Below, in pieces: positions 17,055-24,944 of a stretch of 64,000 bases of DNA. Source of the DNA: an uncultured bacterium. Lineage in GTDB: Bacteria; Verrucomicrobiota; Lentisphaeria; Victivallales; UBA1829. Each line of letters begins with the position of its first letter. Within the stretch, counting starts at the first letter, position 1. The DNA lies in contig CACYZF010000008.1 of the NCBI GenBank assembly GCA_902778895.1, positions 283,739-347,738 of the forward strand. Reading direction: 5' to 3'. The position numbers and the translations under genes are program-made. The notes beneath the pieces were generated by a model that saw only the letters and a list, made by a program, of their open reading frames with translations, was not told the DNA's origin and searched no databases.

Positions 17055-18386
17055 TCACAAAAAGTTCGTTTGATTCAGTTGAGGCTCGTCCGGGGTCAGG
17101 AACGGCGCAAACCTGCCCGATTCGCGGCCGGACACGGACACCGTCGCGACAAACACGCCGTCGTCGCGGTATGCGCTCTCCAGAATCCGCGCCTTTTCGT
17201 GCAGAAGCGCCACGAGGTCGGCACGCTCCGGCGGGATCTCCGCCCGGCATATCTCGGAAGGGCCGCCGCATTTCGCGGACAGCGCCTCCAGCAGCGCGTC
17301 GATGCCCTCGCGCGTCCGGCAGGAAATGAACACGGCGTCGGGGAACGAGTTTTTGAGTTTGATCCGGGTCAGCGGATCGGTGATGAGGTCGCATTTATTG
17401 CAGACCACGAGGATGGACTTGCGTTCCGCACCGAGTTCGCCCAGCACGGACAGCGTGGTCTCCACATGGTTGAAGACGTTCGGATTGGACGCGTCGAGCA
17501 CCAGAACGATGAAGTCGGCGAGCACGGCCTCCTCCAGCGTGGACCGGAACGCTTCGATCAGGGAGTGCGGCAACCTGCGCACGAATCCGACGGTATCGGT
17601 CAGGATCAGGTGCGTCTTGTCCGGCAACGTCAGTGCGCGCGTCGTGGGGTCGAGCGTGGCGAACAGCTGGTCGGCGGCGTATGCCTCCGCTCCGGTCAGC
17701 AAGTTCAGAAGAGTGGATTTTCCGGCGTTGGTGTAGCCCGCGATGGCCGCGTTCGGCAGATTCGCGCGCATCCGGCTCTTCCGCTGGGTGCCGCGGTGCT
17801 TGCGGATCTCCGCGAGCTCGGCCTTCAGGTCCGAAATGCGCTGGCGAAGTTCGCGGCGGTCGATTTCGATCTGTTTTTCACCGCCGCCGCGCGCTCCGGT
17901 CACGCCGCCGCGCTGACGCGACAGGTGTGTCCAGGCTCCGGTCAGGCGAGGCAGGAAATACTGGCAGCGGGCGAGTTCGACCTGAAGCACGGCTTCGCGA
18001 GTACGCGCGCGCGAAGCGAAAATATCCAGAATGACTTCCTGACGGTCGATCACTTTCATGCCGAAAAGCTGTTCCAGATTGCGCTGCTGGGTCGGACTGA
18101 GCGCGACGTCGAAGATCACGACGTTCGCCCCCGCCTCCTTCGCCGCGTCGCGTATCTCCTCCGCCTTGCCGCTCCCGACATAGTATTTCGGGTTCGGCGC
18201 TTTCAGTCCGGCGACGATCTGTCCGGCGACCGGCACTTCCAGCGTGCGGACCAGTTCGGCAAGCTCCTTCAGGTCGTCCGCCGTGGACGCCGGGTCCGCC
18301 GGATGGATGCACGGGCCGACCAGATACGCCCGGAAGATGTTCTTCCGTTCGTTCTCGTCCGTCCTGTATGTCATCGTCTGGGGCAT
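17055..18386 (-). CDS. hflX: GTPase HflX
   Basis: Ribosome-associated GTPase that splits or rescues stalled ribosomes; 443 aa. The N-terminal HflX domain (VGSGKAEEI near 70-77, LSPTQQRNLE near 97-106) is followed by the Gly-rich linker SRQRGGVTGARGGGEKQIE. The G domain follows: G1 GYTNAGKST at 217-225, DTVGF at 264-268 and NKCD at 330-333. AGGAG lies ten bases upstream of the start; Met5 is a possible alternative. It is 36 bp after pgsA. Confidence 0.96.
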   Translation of the reverse strand: MPQTMTYRTDENERKNIFRAYLVGPCIHPADPASTADDLKELAELVRTLEVPVAGQIVAGLKAPNPKYYVGSGKAEEIRDAAKEAGANVVIFDVALSPTQQRNLEQLFGMKVIDRQEVILDIFASRARTREAVLQVELARCQYFLPRLTGAWTHLSRQRGGVTGARGGGEKQIEIDRRELRQRISDLKAELAEIRKHRGTQRKSRMRANLPNAAIAGYTNAGKSTLLNLLTGAEAYAADQLFATLDPTTRALTLPDKTHLILTDTVGFVRRLPHSLIEAFRSTLEEAVLADFIVLVLDASNPNVFNHVETTLSVLGELGAERKSILVVCNKCDLITDPLTRIKLKNSFPDAVFISCRTREGIDALLEALSAKCGGPSEICRAEIPPERADLVALLHEKARILESAYRDDGVFVATVSVSGRESGRFAPFLTPDEPQLNQTNFL

Positions 18387-18422
18387 GCGCTCATAACTCC
18401 TGAGGGAAACAAGTTCGGAAAA

Positions 18423-19025
18423 TCAGATACTGTCGCTGAAAAGCGAACGGTAGCGGATGAAGTACTGCAAGCCGGAACCGACCGTGATGAGCACGACCGC
18501 GCCCTGAAGGCATTTCCAGATGACCGTCACGGGGGACACGCCGAGGTCAAGTCCGAAGAGGTGGATCCAGGCGGCGCCGCCGAACGCCAGCGTGAACATC
18601 TGCGTGGCGGTCTTCATCTTGCCCCAGCGGTCGGCGGAAATGATCACGTTCTTGGAGGACGCCAGCGTCCGCAGTCCGGTCACCATGAATTCGCGCGTCA
18701 GGATCACGATCAGCACCCAGCCGGGGATCATGCCGTAATCCAGCATCATGATGAACGTCGCGAGGATGAAGATCTTGTCGGCGAGCGGGTCCATCAGGCG
18801 GCCGAAGTCGCTTTCCACGTGGTATTTGCGTGCCAGGTATCCATCCAGCAGGTCCGTGATGCCCGCCAGGAACGCCACGATCAGTGCGACCGCGTGGCAG
18901 ATATAGGCGGTGTGTTCCCCGACCTTCACGCAGGTCGGATTCACGCTGTCGAAGTTCGCAAGCACCACGAAACAGAAGATCAGGATGATGCGGCTGATCG
19001 TGAGCGCATTCGGGAGATGTTTCAT
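18423..19025 (-). CDS. pgsA: CDP-diacylglycerol--glycerol-3-phosphate phosphatidyltransferase
   Basis: Inner-membrane enzyme of 200 aa that forms phosphatidylglycerol phosphate. The CDP-alcohol phosphotransferase motif is complete: Asp58, Asp61-Gly62, Ala65-Arg66, Gly75, Asp79 and Asp83. Several membrane segments are evident. The start overlaps the rimO stop (ATGA). Rather short loops and the pgsA-type N-terminus (LPNALTISRIILI) favour PgsA over other family members. Confidence 0.93.
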   Translation of the reverse strand: MKHLPNALTISRIILIFCFVVLANFDSVNPTCVKVGEHTAYICHAVALIVAFLAGITDLLDGYLARKYHVESDFGRLMDPLADKIFILATFIMMLDYGMIPGWVLIVILTREFMVTGLRTLASSKNVIISADRWGKMKTATQMFTLAFGGAAWIHLFGLDLGVSPVTVIWKCLQGAVVLITVGSGLQYFIRYRSLFSDSI

Positions 19026-20422
19026 TTCGCCTTTCCTCCGGGCTTCCGCCCTTCATAGGTTCCGTACAAATCGTATGCGGCCGCCCGCGTGATGGTCACG
19101 GGAACGGCCATCCCCGCCGTGAGGCCGGAGGGGCATTGGGATACATGGACCGTCTGGTCGATGTCCGGGGCATCCATGAGCATGCGTCCGCGCCAGCGGC
19201 CGCGTCCGGCGTCCTCGTCCAGAATGACCTCGAGCGTCTGTCCGACCAGCGCCCGGTTCGTTTCCCGCGAAATTTTTTCCTGTTCGGCGGCGATCATGGC
19301 GGCGCGAGCGGCGGCGGTCTTCGCGGGAACGCGCCCCTTCATGGAAGCCGCCGGAGTGCCGTCCTCGGGCGAGAACGCGAACACGCCGATGCGGGAGAAG
19401 ACGCGGGCTTTCACCGCGTCGAGAAGCTGTTGAAAATCCGCCTCAGTCTCGCCGGGGAACCCTGTCATCAGCGTGGTGCGGATGGTGAATCCCGCCTCGC
19501 GGAGCTTGCGGATCACCTCGGACTGGCGTTCCGCCGTGATATGGCGGTTCATCGCGGCCATCACGGCGTCGGAAACATGCTGAACCGGCATTTCGATGTG
19601 AGGGATCAGGCGGCGGCATTTCCTGAAAGCCCGGATCATGGCGTCGTCGATGGACGCCGGATGCACATACATCAGGCGGATGCGGAATTCGCCGGGGAGC
19701 TTGTCCAGCGCGGCGAGCAGGTCCGGCAGTTCGGATTTGCCGCCCGTGCGGTCTCGTCCGAACGCCCCGGTGTCCTGCGCGATCAGGATCAGTTCGCGGT
19801 AGCCCTGCTCCGCCAGCGATTTCGCCTCGGCCGCGACCGATTGCACGGTACGGCTGCGGAGCGCGCCGCGGATGGACGGGATCAGGCAGTAGGTACAGCA
19901 GTTGCAGCAGCCGTCGGCGATCTTCAGATACGCGAAATGCGCGGATTCGACGGGCAGACGCGGGGTCGTTTCATCGTAAATCCAGGAACACGTCTTGGCG
20001 TTTTTCCGTTCGGGCAGCGGCTTGTCGGCAAGCAGGCGTTTCAGCACCTTGGCGATCCCGGCGGGCGAATCGATGCCCTCCCACGCGTCCACCTGCGGAT
20101 ACTTCGCACGGACCGAGCCGTCCTTGTCCCATTGCGGCAGGCACCCGGCGACCACAACCAGACGGCCCGCGCGGCGTTTCTTCCACGTGCAGGCGCGGCG
20201 AATCTCCTCCATGGCCTCCTTGCGGGCGGAGAGCAGGAACGCGCAGGTATTGATCCACATCACGTCCGCCTCGTCGTCATCGGCGGTCAGACCGAATCCG
20301 TCCACGAGCAAAGCCCCGGCGGCCACACCCGTGTCCACCGTGTTTTTCGGGCAGCCGAGGCTGACCAGACGCACCAGATACGGCCGCGCCTGCTGTTCTT
20401 CCGTGCTTTTTTTCAAGTGCAA
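19022..20422 (-). CDS. rimO: Ribosomal protein S12 methylthiotransferase RimO
   Basis: Radical SAM methylthiotransferase, 466 aa, that modifies an aspartate of ribosomal protein S12. The N-terminal UPF0004 domain has Cys24 (SLGCPKNTVD), Cys60 (NTCAF) and Cys94 (GCLPQ). The radical SAM cluster is Cys172-x3-Cys176-x2-Cys179, embedded in an unusually Cys-rich CCNCCTYC. A TRAM-like domain ends the protein. It is the first gene of the nine-gene operon and overlaps pgsA by 4 bp. A TACATT -10 box on the minus strand (20465-20470) lacks a good -35 element. Confidence 0.94.
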   Translation of the reverse strand: MHLKKSTEEQQARPYLVRLVSLGCPKNTVDTGVAAGALLVDGFGLTADDDEADVMWINTCAFLLSARKEAMEEIRRACTWKKRRAGRLVVVAGCLPQWDKDGSVRAKYPQVDAWEGIDSPAGIAKVLKRLLADKPLPERKNAKTCSWIYDETTPRLPVESAHFAYLKIADGCCNCCTYCLIPSIRGALRSRTVQSVAAEAKSLAEQGYRELILIAQDTGAFGRDRTGGKSELPDLLAALDKLPGEFRIRLMYVHPASIDDAMIRAFRKCRRLIPHIEMPVQHVSDAVMAAMNRHITAERQSEVIRKLREAGFTIRTTLMTGFPGETEADFQQLLDAVKARVFSRIGVFAFSPEDGTPAASMKGRVPAKTAAARAAMIAAEQEKISRETNRALVGQTLEVILDEDAGRGRWRGRMLMDAPDIDQTVHVSQCPSGLTAGMAVPVTITRAAAYDLYGTYEGRKPGGKAK

Positions 20423-20539
20423 AAATCTCCGCGTTCGGGGTTGATCGAAAAACTTTATTATGATAATGTAGCACGCGAAGGGCTTTTTTTCCAGTTTTTT
20501 TCAGGAAAAAACGGCATATTCTGACGGTGTTTTCCGTTT

Positions 20540-20588
20540 CGGAAAAGGAAAACGCTCCGGCCCGAGGTCGATTACCGGGGGCCGGAGC
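20540..20588 (-). terminator. Terminator of the MFS gene
   Basis: On the minus strand GCTCCGGCCCC pairs with GGGCCGGAGC (arms 20578-20588 and 20554-20563), followed by GTTTTCCTTTT. It lies 35 bp after the MFS stop codon. Confidence 0.88.
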
Positions 20589-20622
20589 AGTCGCTTTTGA
20601 GCTTGTTTTCAGCGCGGAGGGA

Positions 20623-22536
20623 TCAGGTGGTTTCCGCCTCGTCCGAAGCGCGCTTCACAGGACGACGTTTGTTCGGGAACAGCGCACCGAGGAAGAGACC
20701 GACCAGCCCGAACGTGACGACCGAAAGCAGCCACGGCCGCACCGGGGCGGTTACCTTTTTCTTTTTGACTCCGGACATGATCACTTCTCCTGTGAGCGCG
20801 TCGTCGTTTTCGGGCGCATCGGCAATGACCGTTTCCGGGTCGGCGGCGCCGATCTCCGCCGCGGATTGCGCTTCGGACAAGTCTATGATCTCGAATTTCT
20901 CCTCGATCTCATAGGACGGACGCCGGATCACTTCAAAGAAATTCCCGTAGAATCCGCCCCAGCCGTATTCCTCCCGGAGCGTCGGGCTTTCGAACCAGTA
21001 GCCGAGCAGGCATCCGGCGATGACGCCAGCCACCGCGCCGTGGACGATGAACGTCCGGAAGTTGTCGCCGGCCTTCACGATATTCTCGCGCGTCATCACA
21101 TCCGGCGCCACATACCCCTCGTCCCCGCCGAACCGTTTGTAGTAGAAATGAATTTTCACGAACGCGACCGCGGAGATCAGCGACAGCACCGCGCCGAGCA
21201 GGAACAGTAGATGGTAGTTGCTGTCCTGCACGTCCAGGAAGTACCCGAACGCGGGAACGATGATCGTGGTGCCGAGCGCCAGGATCATGGCGTTGGCCGA
21301 GGCGAACTGCGCGAAGATCGAGCCGGGGAAAAGACGCAGCGGAAGCGAGCTGGACAGCGTGAAGAAGCACCCCGACACCACGCCGTGGATGATGAACACG
21401 ATCGCGAACGAGGACAGCACGAGCGTCTTCGAGCCGGACATGAGGCCCGGGATGTGGTACGTGATCTCCTTCTGCCACGGATTGCCGACCACCAGCCAGC
21501 CGACGAGCATCAGGACCGCATATGCCGCGAGAGAAATGAAACTGGTCCGGATCGGATGGAACCGGTCCGCCAGAGCCCCCAGCGGATAGCTCAGCACGAT
21601 GGAGAAACAGTACGTGATGGCGAGCAGCTGCCCGTAGGTGCTGTCCGGCACGTCGATCGCCTTGGCGTACTGGATGGAGAAGTCATTGATGGGATGGAAG
21701 CTGATGTTCGCCAGCAGGAGTGCGACGATGATCCAGCGGTAGTACGGCACGGAGAAGCACTGCCGGAAATAATCGATGAGCGCGCCGAAGACACGCTGGA
21801 ACTTGCTTTTGTCCGCCGGGATCTCCTCCGGCGGAGGATATTTGCCTTCCTTCACAAAGAGGCACATCGAGTACAGCCCCGCGGCGTACAGCGCGCCGAG
21901 CACGAGGAATATCCATTTGAACCAGTCCAGCGCGTGCTCGAAGAGGTAGTAGTTGTACAGAATGCCCGCCAGCAGGCTGATGATGCGGAAGAGGCTGAAG
22001 AACCGCCCGATGATCCGTTGCGACACCACGTCGTTCACCAGAGCGTTGAAGATCGCCGACGCAAGTGTGTTGCCGAAGTCGAACAGCACCCAGAAGACGC
22101 AGAACGCCACCAGCGCCGACGCACGCGCATCCATCGACGTGATCATTCCGATCGCCCCGCCAATCTCCGCGTTCAGGCCGATGCCGAGCAGACCGACCAC
22201 GATGAACGGCGTGGTGAACAGCAGGAACGGGATGCGGCGGCCCAGGCGACCGCGGTGCCGGTCGGAAAGGTAGCTCACGATCGGCATCAGGAAGATGTTC
22301 GTGAAGTTCGGGAACGAAATGATCAGGATGGAGTAGAGCGTGTCGTTCAGCTCGAACCGTTCCTTCGCCAGCTTCACGGTCATAGGGAAGACCACGCGGT
22401 CCTTCATCGACCACGCGAAATCGCCCCACAGCAGCAGGGCGAACAGCACGGCAAGTCCGGCCGTTGTGTACGTCAGCGTGCCGACGCTCCATTTGCTTTT
22501 CGGTTGGGTCAGGTCCGGCAGCGGTTTGTCACACAT
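20623..22536 (-). CDS. MFS transporter, GPH/SLC45-like, with C-terminal membrane extension
   Basis: Inner-membrane secondary carrier of 637 aa. The first 450 residues hold about 12 hydrophobic segments, with loops such as SYLSDRHRGRLGRRIPFL (the D-R-x-G-R-R signature between TM2 and TM3) and ALADRFHPIR. That pattern suits sugar:cation symporters of the GPH/SLC45 type; the substrate is unknown. The protein is longer than usual: a periplasmic/cytosolic Asp/Glu-rich stretch (about 530-595) lies between two extra hydrophobic segments near 500 and 610. AGGAGG is upstream of the start. It is transcribed divergently from tetR but has its own promoter and terminator. Confidence 0.85.
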   Translation of the reverse strand: MCDKPLPDLTQPKSKWSVGTLTYTTAGLAVLFALLLWGDFAWSMKDRVVFPMTVKLAKERFELNDTLYSILIISFPNFTNIFLMPIVSYLSDRHRGRLGRRIPFLLFTTPFIVVGLLGIGLNAEIGGAIGMITSMDARASALVAFCVFWVLFDFGNTLASAIFNALVNDVVSQRIIGRFFSLFRIISLLAGILYNYYLFEHALDWFKWIFLVLGALYAAGLYSMCLFVKEGKYPPPEEIPADKSKFQRVFGALIDYFRQCFSVPYYRWIIVALLLANISFHPINDFSIQYAKAIDVPDSTYGQLLAITYCFSIVLSYPLGALADRFHPIRTSFISLAAYAVLMLVGWLVVGNPWQKEITYHIPGLMSGSKTLVLSSFAIVFIIHGVVSGCFFTLSSSLPLRLFPGSIFAQFASANAMILALGTTIIVPAFGYFLDVQDSNYHLLFLLGAVLSLISAVAFVKIHFYYKRFGGDEGYVAPDVMTRENIVKAGDNFRTFIVHGAVAGVIAGCLLGYWFESPTLREEYGWGGFYGNFFEVIRRPSYEIEEKFEIIDLSEAQSAAEIGAADPETVIADAPENDDALTGEVIMSGVKKKKVTAPVRPWLLSVVTFGLVGLFLGALFPNKRRPVKRASDEAETT

Positions 22537-22580
22537 ATATTTGTCCTCCTCGGATTATTTGGTGCATGAATTTTTTACTA

Positions 22581-22608
22581 AATGTAATGCATTTTTTGTC
22601 AATTTCAA
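22581..22608 (-). promoter_or_regulatory. Promoter of the MFS gene
   Basis: TTGAAA (22603-22608), 16 bp, TACATT (22581-22586) on the minus strand. Confidence 0.55.
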
Positions 22609-22629
22609 GCCAGTATTTCCGATTTCTTC

Positions 22630-22657
22630 TTGATTTCAGGCGGAAACGGTGTATCTT
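22630..22657 (+). promoter_or_regulatory. Promoter of the tetR-efflux operon
   Basis: TTGATT (22630-22635), 16 bp, TATCTT (22652-22657). The predicted start is just before the palindrome at 22670-22682. Confidence 0.5.
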
Positions 22658-22669
22658 TTATGTCGTTCG

Positions 22670-22682
22670 TGACACAGTGTCA
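22670..22682. promoter_or_regulatory. Palindromic operator candidate for the TetR regulator
   Basis: Perfect 13-bp dyad TGACACAGTGTCA in the 211-bp divergent region, downstream of the putative tetR promoter start and 66 bp before its ATG. TetR proteins usually bind such dyads near their own gene; binding here is inferred. Confidence 0.55.
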
Positions 22683-22747
22683 TAATAAAATCACTTTGTC
22701 AAATTCGTCCAAAATACAGCATCTTCCTACTCAATTCAGTTCTCATT

Positions 22748-23347
22748 ATGCCAAGATACACGCAGAAAATGCGCGAAATGATGACCGAATCCATCCGGCG
22801 CGACGTCTGTTCCGCCGGAATCGCCCTGCTCTGCGAGGGCGGCTGGGAAGCCTTCACCACGGAGAACATCGCGAAGCGCCTCAACGTTTCGCGCGGCGTC
22901 CTTTACAATTATTTCAAGGACAAAAACGACATCCTGTATGCCATCGCCCGCGCCTCCATCTCCGAGCTTTGCGACAGGCTCGAAGAGATCGCCGCGAACG
23001 GCAAATCGGCGTCCGAACGCCTCTCCGAAATGGCGCTCTTCATCATCCGCACGTTCCGCGAGAAGCGCAAGTACCACCGTGCGATCATGGAGAACGTCCC
23101 TCCGCCCAAGGATTCCTCGCACCCGGTCATCGTCGGCTACCTGCGCCGGCAGACGATCATCGAAGGCGTCATCCGCGACGGCGTCGCGTCCGGCGAATTC
23201 TTCGGCGTCGACCTCGCTTCGGCCGTGATCCTCTTCAACGGCGCAATCCACAACATCTGCATGCTCAGCGATTTCCGGGACGAGTCCATCGATCCCGTTC
23301 CCGTCGTTCAACTTTTCCTCCGGAGTATCCAAAATAAACATGAATAA
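22748..23347 (+). CDS. TetR/AcrR family transcriptional regulator
   Basis: 199 aa. The N-terminal helix-turn-helix covers about residues 15-60, with a recognition part TTENIAKRLNVSRGVLYNYF that fits the family closely. The C-terminal ligand domain (80-199) is not recognisable. The stop codon overlaps the start of the tolC-like gene by 8 bp, so it is the first gene of a five-gene efflux operon. It probably represses that operon through the dyad at 22670-22682 (inference). Confidence 0.9.
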   Translation: MPRYTQKMREMMTESIRRDVCSAGIALLCEGGWEAFTTENIAKRLNVSRGVLYNYFKDKNDILYAIARASISELCDRLEEIAANGKSASERLSEMALFIIRTFREKRKYHRAIMENVPPPKDSSHPVIVGYLRRQTIIEGVIRDGVASGEFFGVDLASAVILFNGAIHNICMLSDFRDESIDPVPVVQLFLRSIQNKHE

Positions 23348-24890
23348 GAAACTTCTCCTCCTCGCGGTCCCGGTCGCCCTCGTTTTCGGCGGCTGCCAGA
23401 GCTATACCAAGCCCCCCATGGCGATCACGCACTCCACCTACACCGACATCCCGGACGAGGAAAAAGTCCTCTTCCCCGAAGAGATGAAGGTCCTCTCGCT
23501 CGAAAAGGCGCGGGAACTCGCGCTGAACAACAACCCGGACTTCCTCCGCGTCAAGTTCTCGATCGACTCCGCGCGCGCCAGATACTACCAGAGCTTCTCG
23601 ACCTACGCGCCGACCCTGAACGCAGGCATGTCCGTCAGCCAGAGCTTCTCCAAGGTGACCTCGTCCAGCACCGGCGACAAGCCGTGGAACTATTCCACGA
23701 GCGTCGGCCCCTCCCTCAACGGCACCTGGCTTATCTTCGACAGCCTCGGACGCGAAATGAACATCCTCTCGCAGAAATACAGTCTGAATCAGGCGAAGGA
23801 CGCGCAGGAAGACGCGAAACGTCTCCTGCTCCGCACCGTCGCGTACTCCTACAACGAGGTACAGGCGGCGATCTCGCAGAAAGCCATCGCCGAGGCGCAG
23901 ATCGACTACAGCAGGAAGATGCTGAAGGAAACACAGGAAAAATACGACGCGGGGACCGCGCTCCTCTCCGACGTCCTCAACTTCGAGATCACACTCAAGA
24001 ACGGCCAGCTTGAACTGATCCGCTCCGAATACAACATCCGCGCCGCAAAGTATGTCCTCGCCGGAACGCTCGGCATCACCGACGGCACGATCCCGGACTC
24101 CGTCACGTTCGACGAAGTCACGATGCCCGAAAAAGAGGTCCTCGCGGACGTGACCGTGTACCTCGACTCCGCGCTCGCGAACCGTCCCGACCTCCAGCAG
24201 TACCGCGACCGCCTAGAGTCCGCCAAATACACCTTCTGGAAATCCCTCACCGCGTTCGGACCGAAGGTCAACGCGAACTACTCTCTCGGTTACAACTGGA
24301 GCCGCAACCAGACGCGTCTGGCCCGCACCACAACGACCAGTTCCGGCAACTGGAACTTCAACTACGGCATCAGCGCGAACTGGAACATCTTCAACGGCTT
24401 CTCCGACTATTTCGCCGCGCTCCAGAGCTACGCCAGCCTCGCCGACACCGACTATTCCCTCGCGCAGACCTGGATCACCGTCATCACGGACGTGCGCACG
24501 GCTTACGACAACTACATGACCAACATCGAAAAGGCGCATATCTCCCAGGACATTTACAAACTTACGCGTGACACACGCGACCTCGTGGAGAATGAGTACA
24601 AAGCCGGAACCGCCCTGGTGACCCGCCTCAACGAAGCGGAAAACTCCGTTATCAGCGCCCAGCACAACTTGCTCTCCGCCGTCATCAACGCATCCAACGC
24701 CAAGGCCCAGCTCGAAGCCGCCGTCTACGCGTTCAGCGACCGCGACATGGAACAGGTCGAAGACGCTCCCAAGGGCGAAAACATCGACCAGGAACTGAGC
24801 GGAAACAACACCTCCGGCGCCTCCCCCTCCCCCGCGGGCAATCCCGGCCAGCCTGCCGCCGTCCCGGCGGAAGACCAGAACGGCATCTGA
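23340..24890 (+). CDS. TolC-family outer membrane efflux lipoprotein
   Basis: Outer-membrane channel of 516 aa. A signal peptide ends in VFGGC with Cys19 as probable lipidation site (Phe at -3 is unusual). Two OEP repeats are visible from about 55 to 470, with long heptad-rich helices (ALNNNPDFLRVKFSIDSARA and later AEIDYSRKMLKETQEKYDAG-like stretches). The C-terminal 40 residues are low-complexity Gly/Pro/Ala. It is operon gene two, between the regulator and the membrane-fusion protein, forming the exit duct of a tripartite pump. Confidence 0.9.
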   Translation: MNKKLLLLAVPVALVFGGCQSYTKPPMAITHSTYTDIPDEEKVLFPEEMKVLSLEKARELALNNNPDFLRVKFSIDSARARYYQSFSTYAPTLNAGMSVSQSFSKVTSSSTGDKPWNYSTSVGPSLNGTWLIFDSLGREMNILSQKYSLNQAKDAQEDAKRLLLRTVAYSYNEVQAAISQKAIAEAQIDYSRKMLKETQEKYDAGTALLSDVLNFEITLKNGQLELIRSEYNIRAAKYVLAGTLGITDGTIPDSVTFDEVTMPEKEVLADVTVYLDSALANRPDLQQYRDRLESAKYTFWKSLTAFGPKVNANYSLGYNWSRNQTRLARTTTTSSGNWNFNYGISANWNIFNGFSDYFAALQSYASLADTDYSLAQTWITVITDVRTAYDNYMTNIEKAHISQDIYKLTRDTRDLVENEYKAGTALVTRLNEAENSVISAQHNLLSAVINASNAKAQLEAAVYAFSDRDMEQVEDAPKGENIDQELSGNNTSGASPSPAGNPGQPAAVPAEDQNGI

Positions 24891-24944
24891 CGCACCACCT
24901 CAAACGGAATCATAATCAAACCATAACATAAAGGCAGTTTCCAC

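Noticed and set aside
13389..19058. 1889-codon plus-strand ORF
   Set aside because: It is a shadow of the GC-rich, repeat-rich minus-strand genes (coiled-coil gene, hflX, pgsA). Its translation is Arg/Gly/Leu-biased, has no start context and covers known genes.
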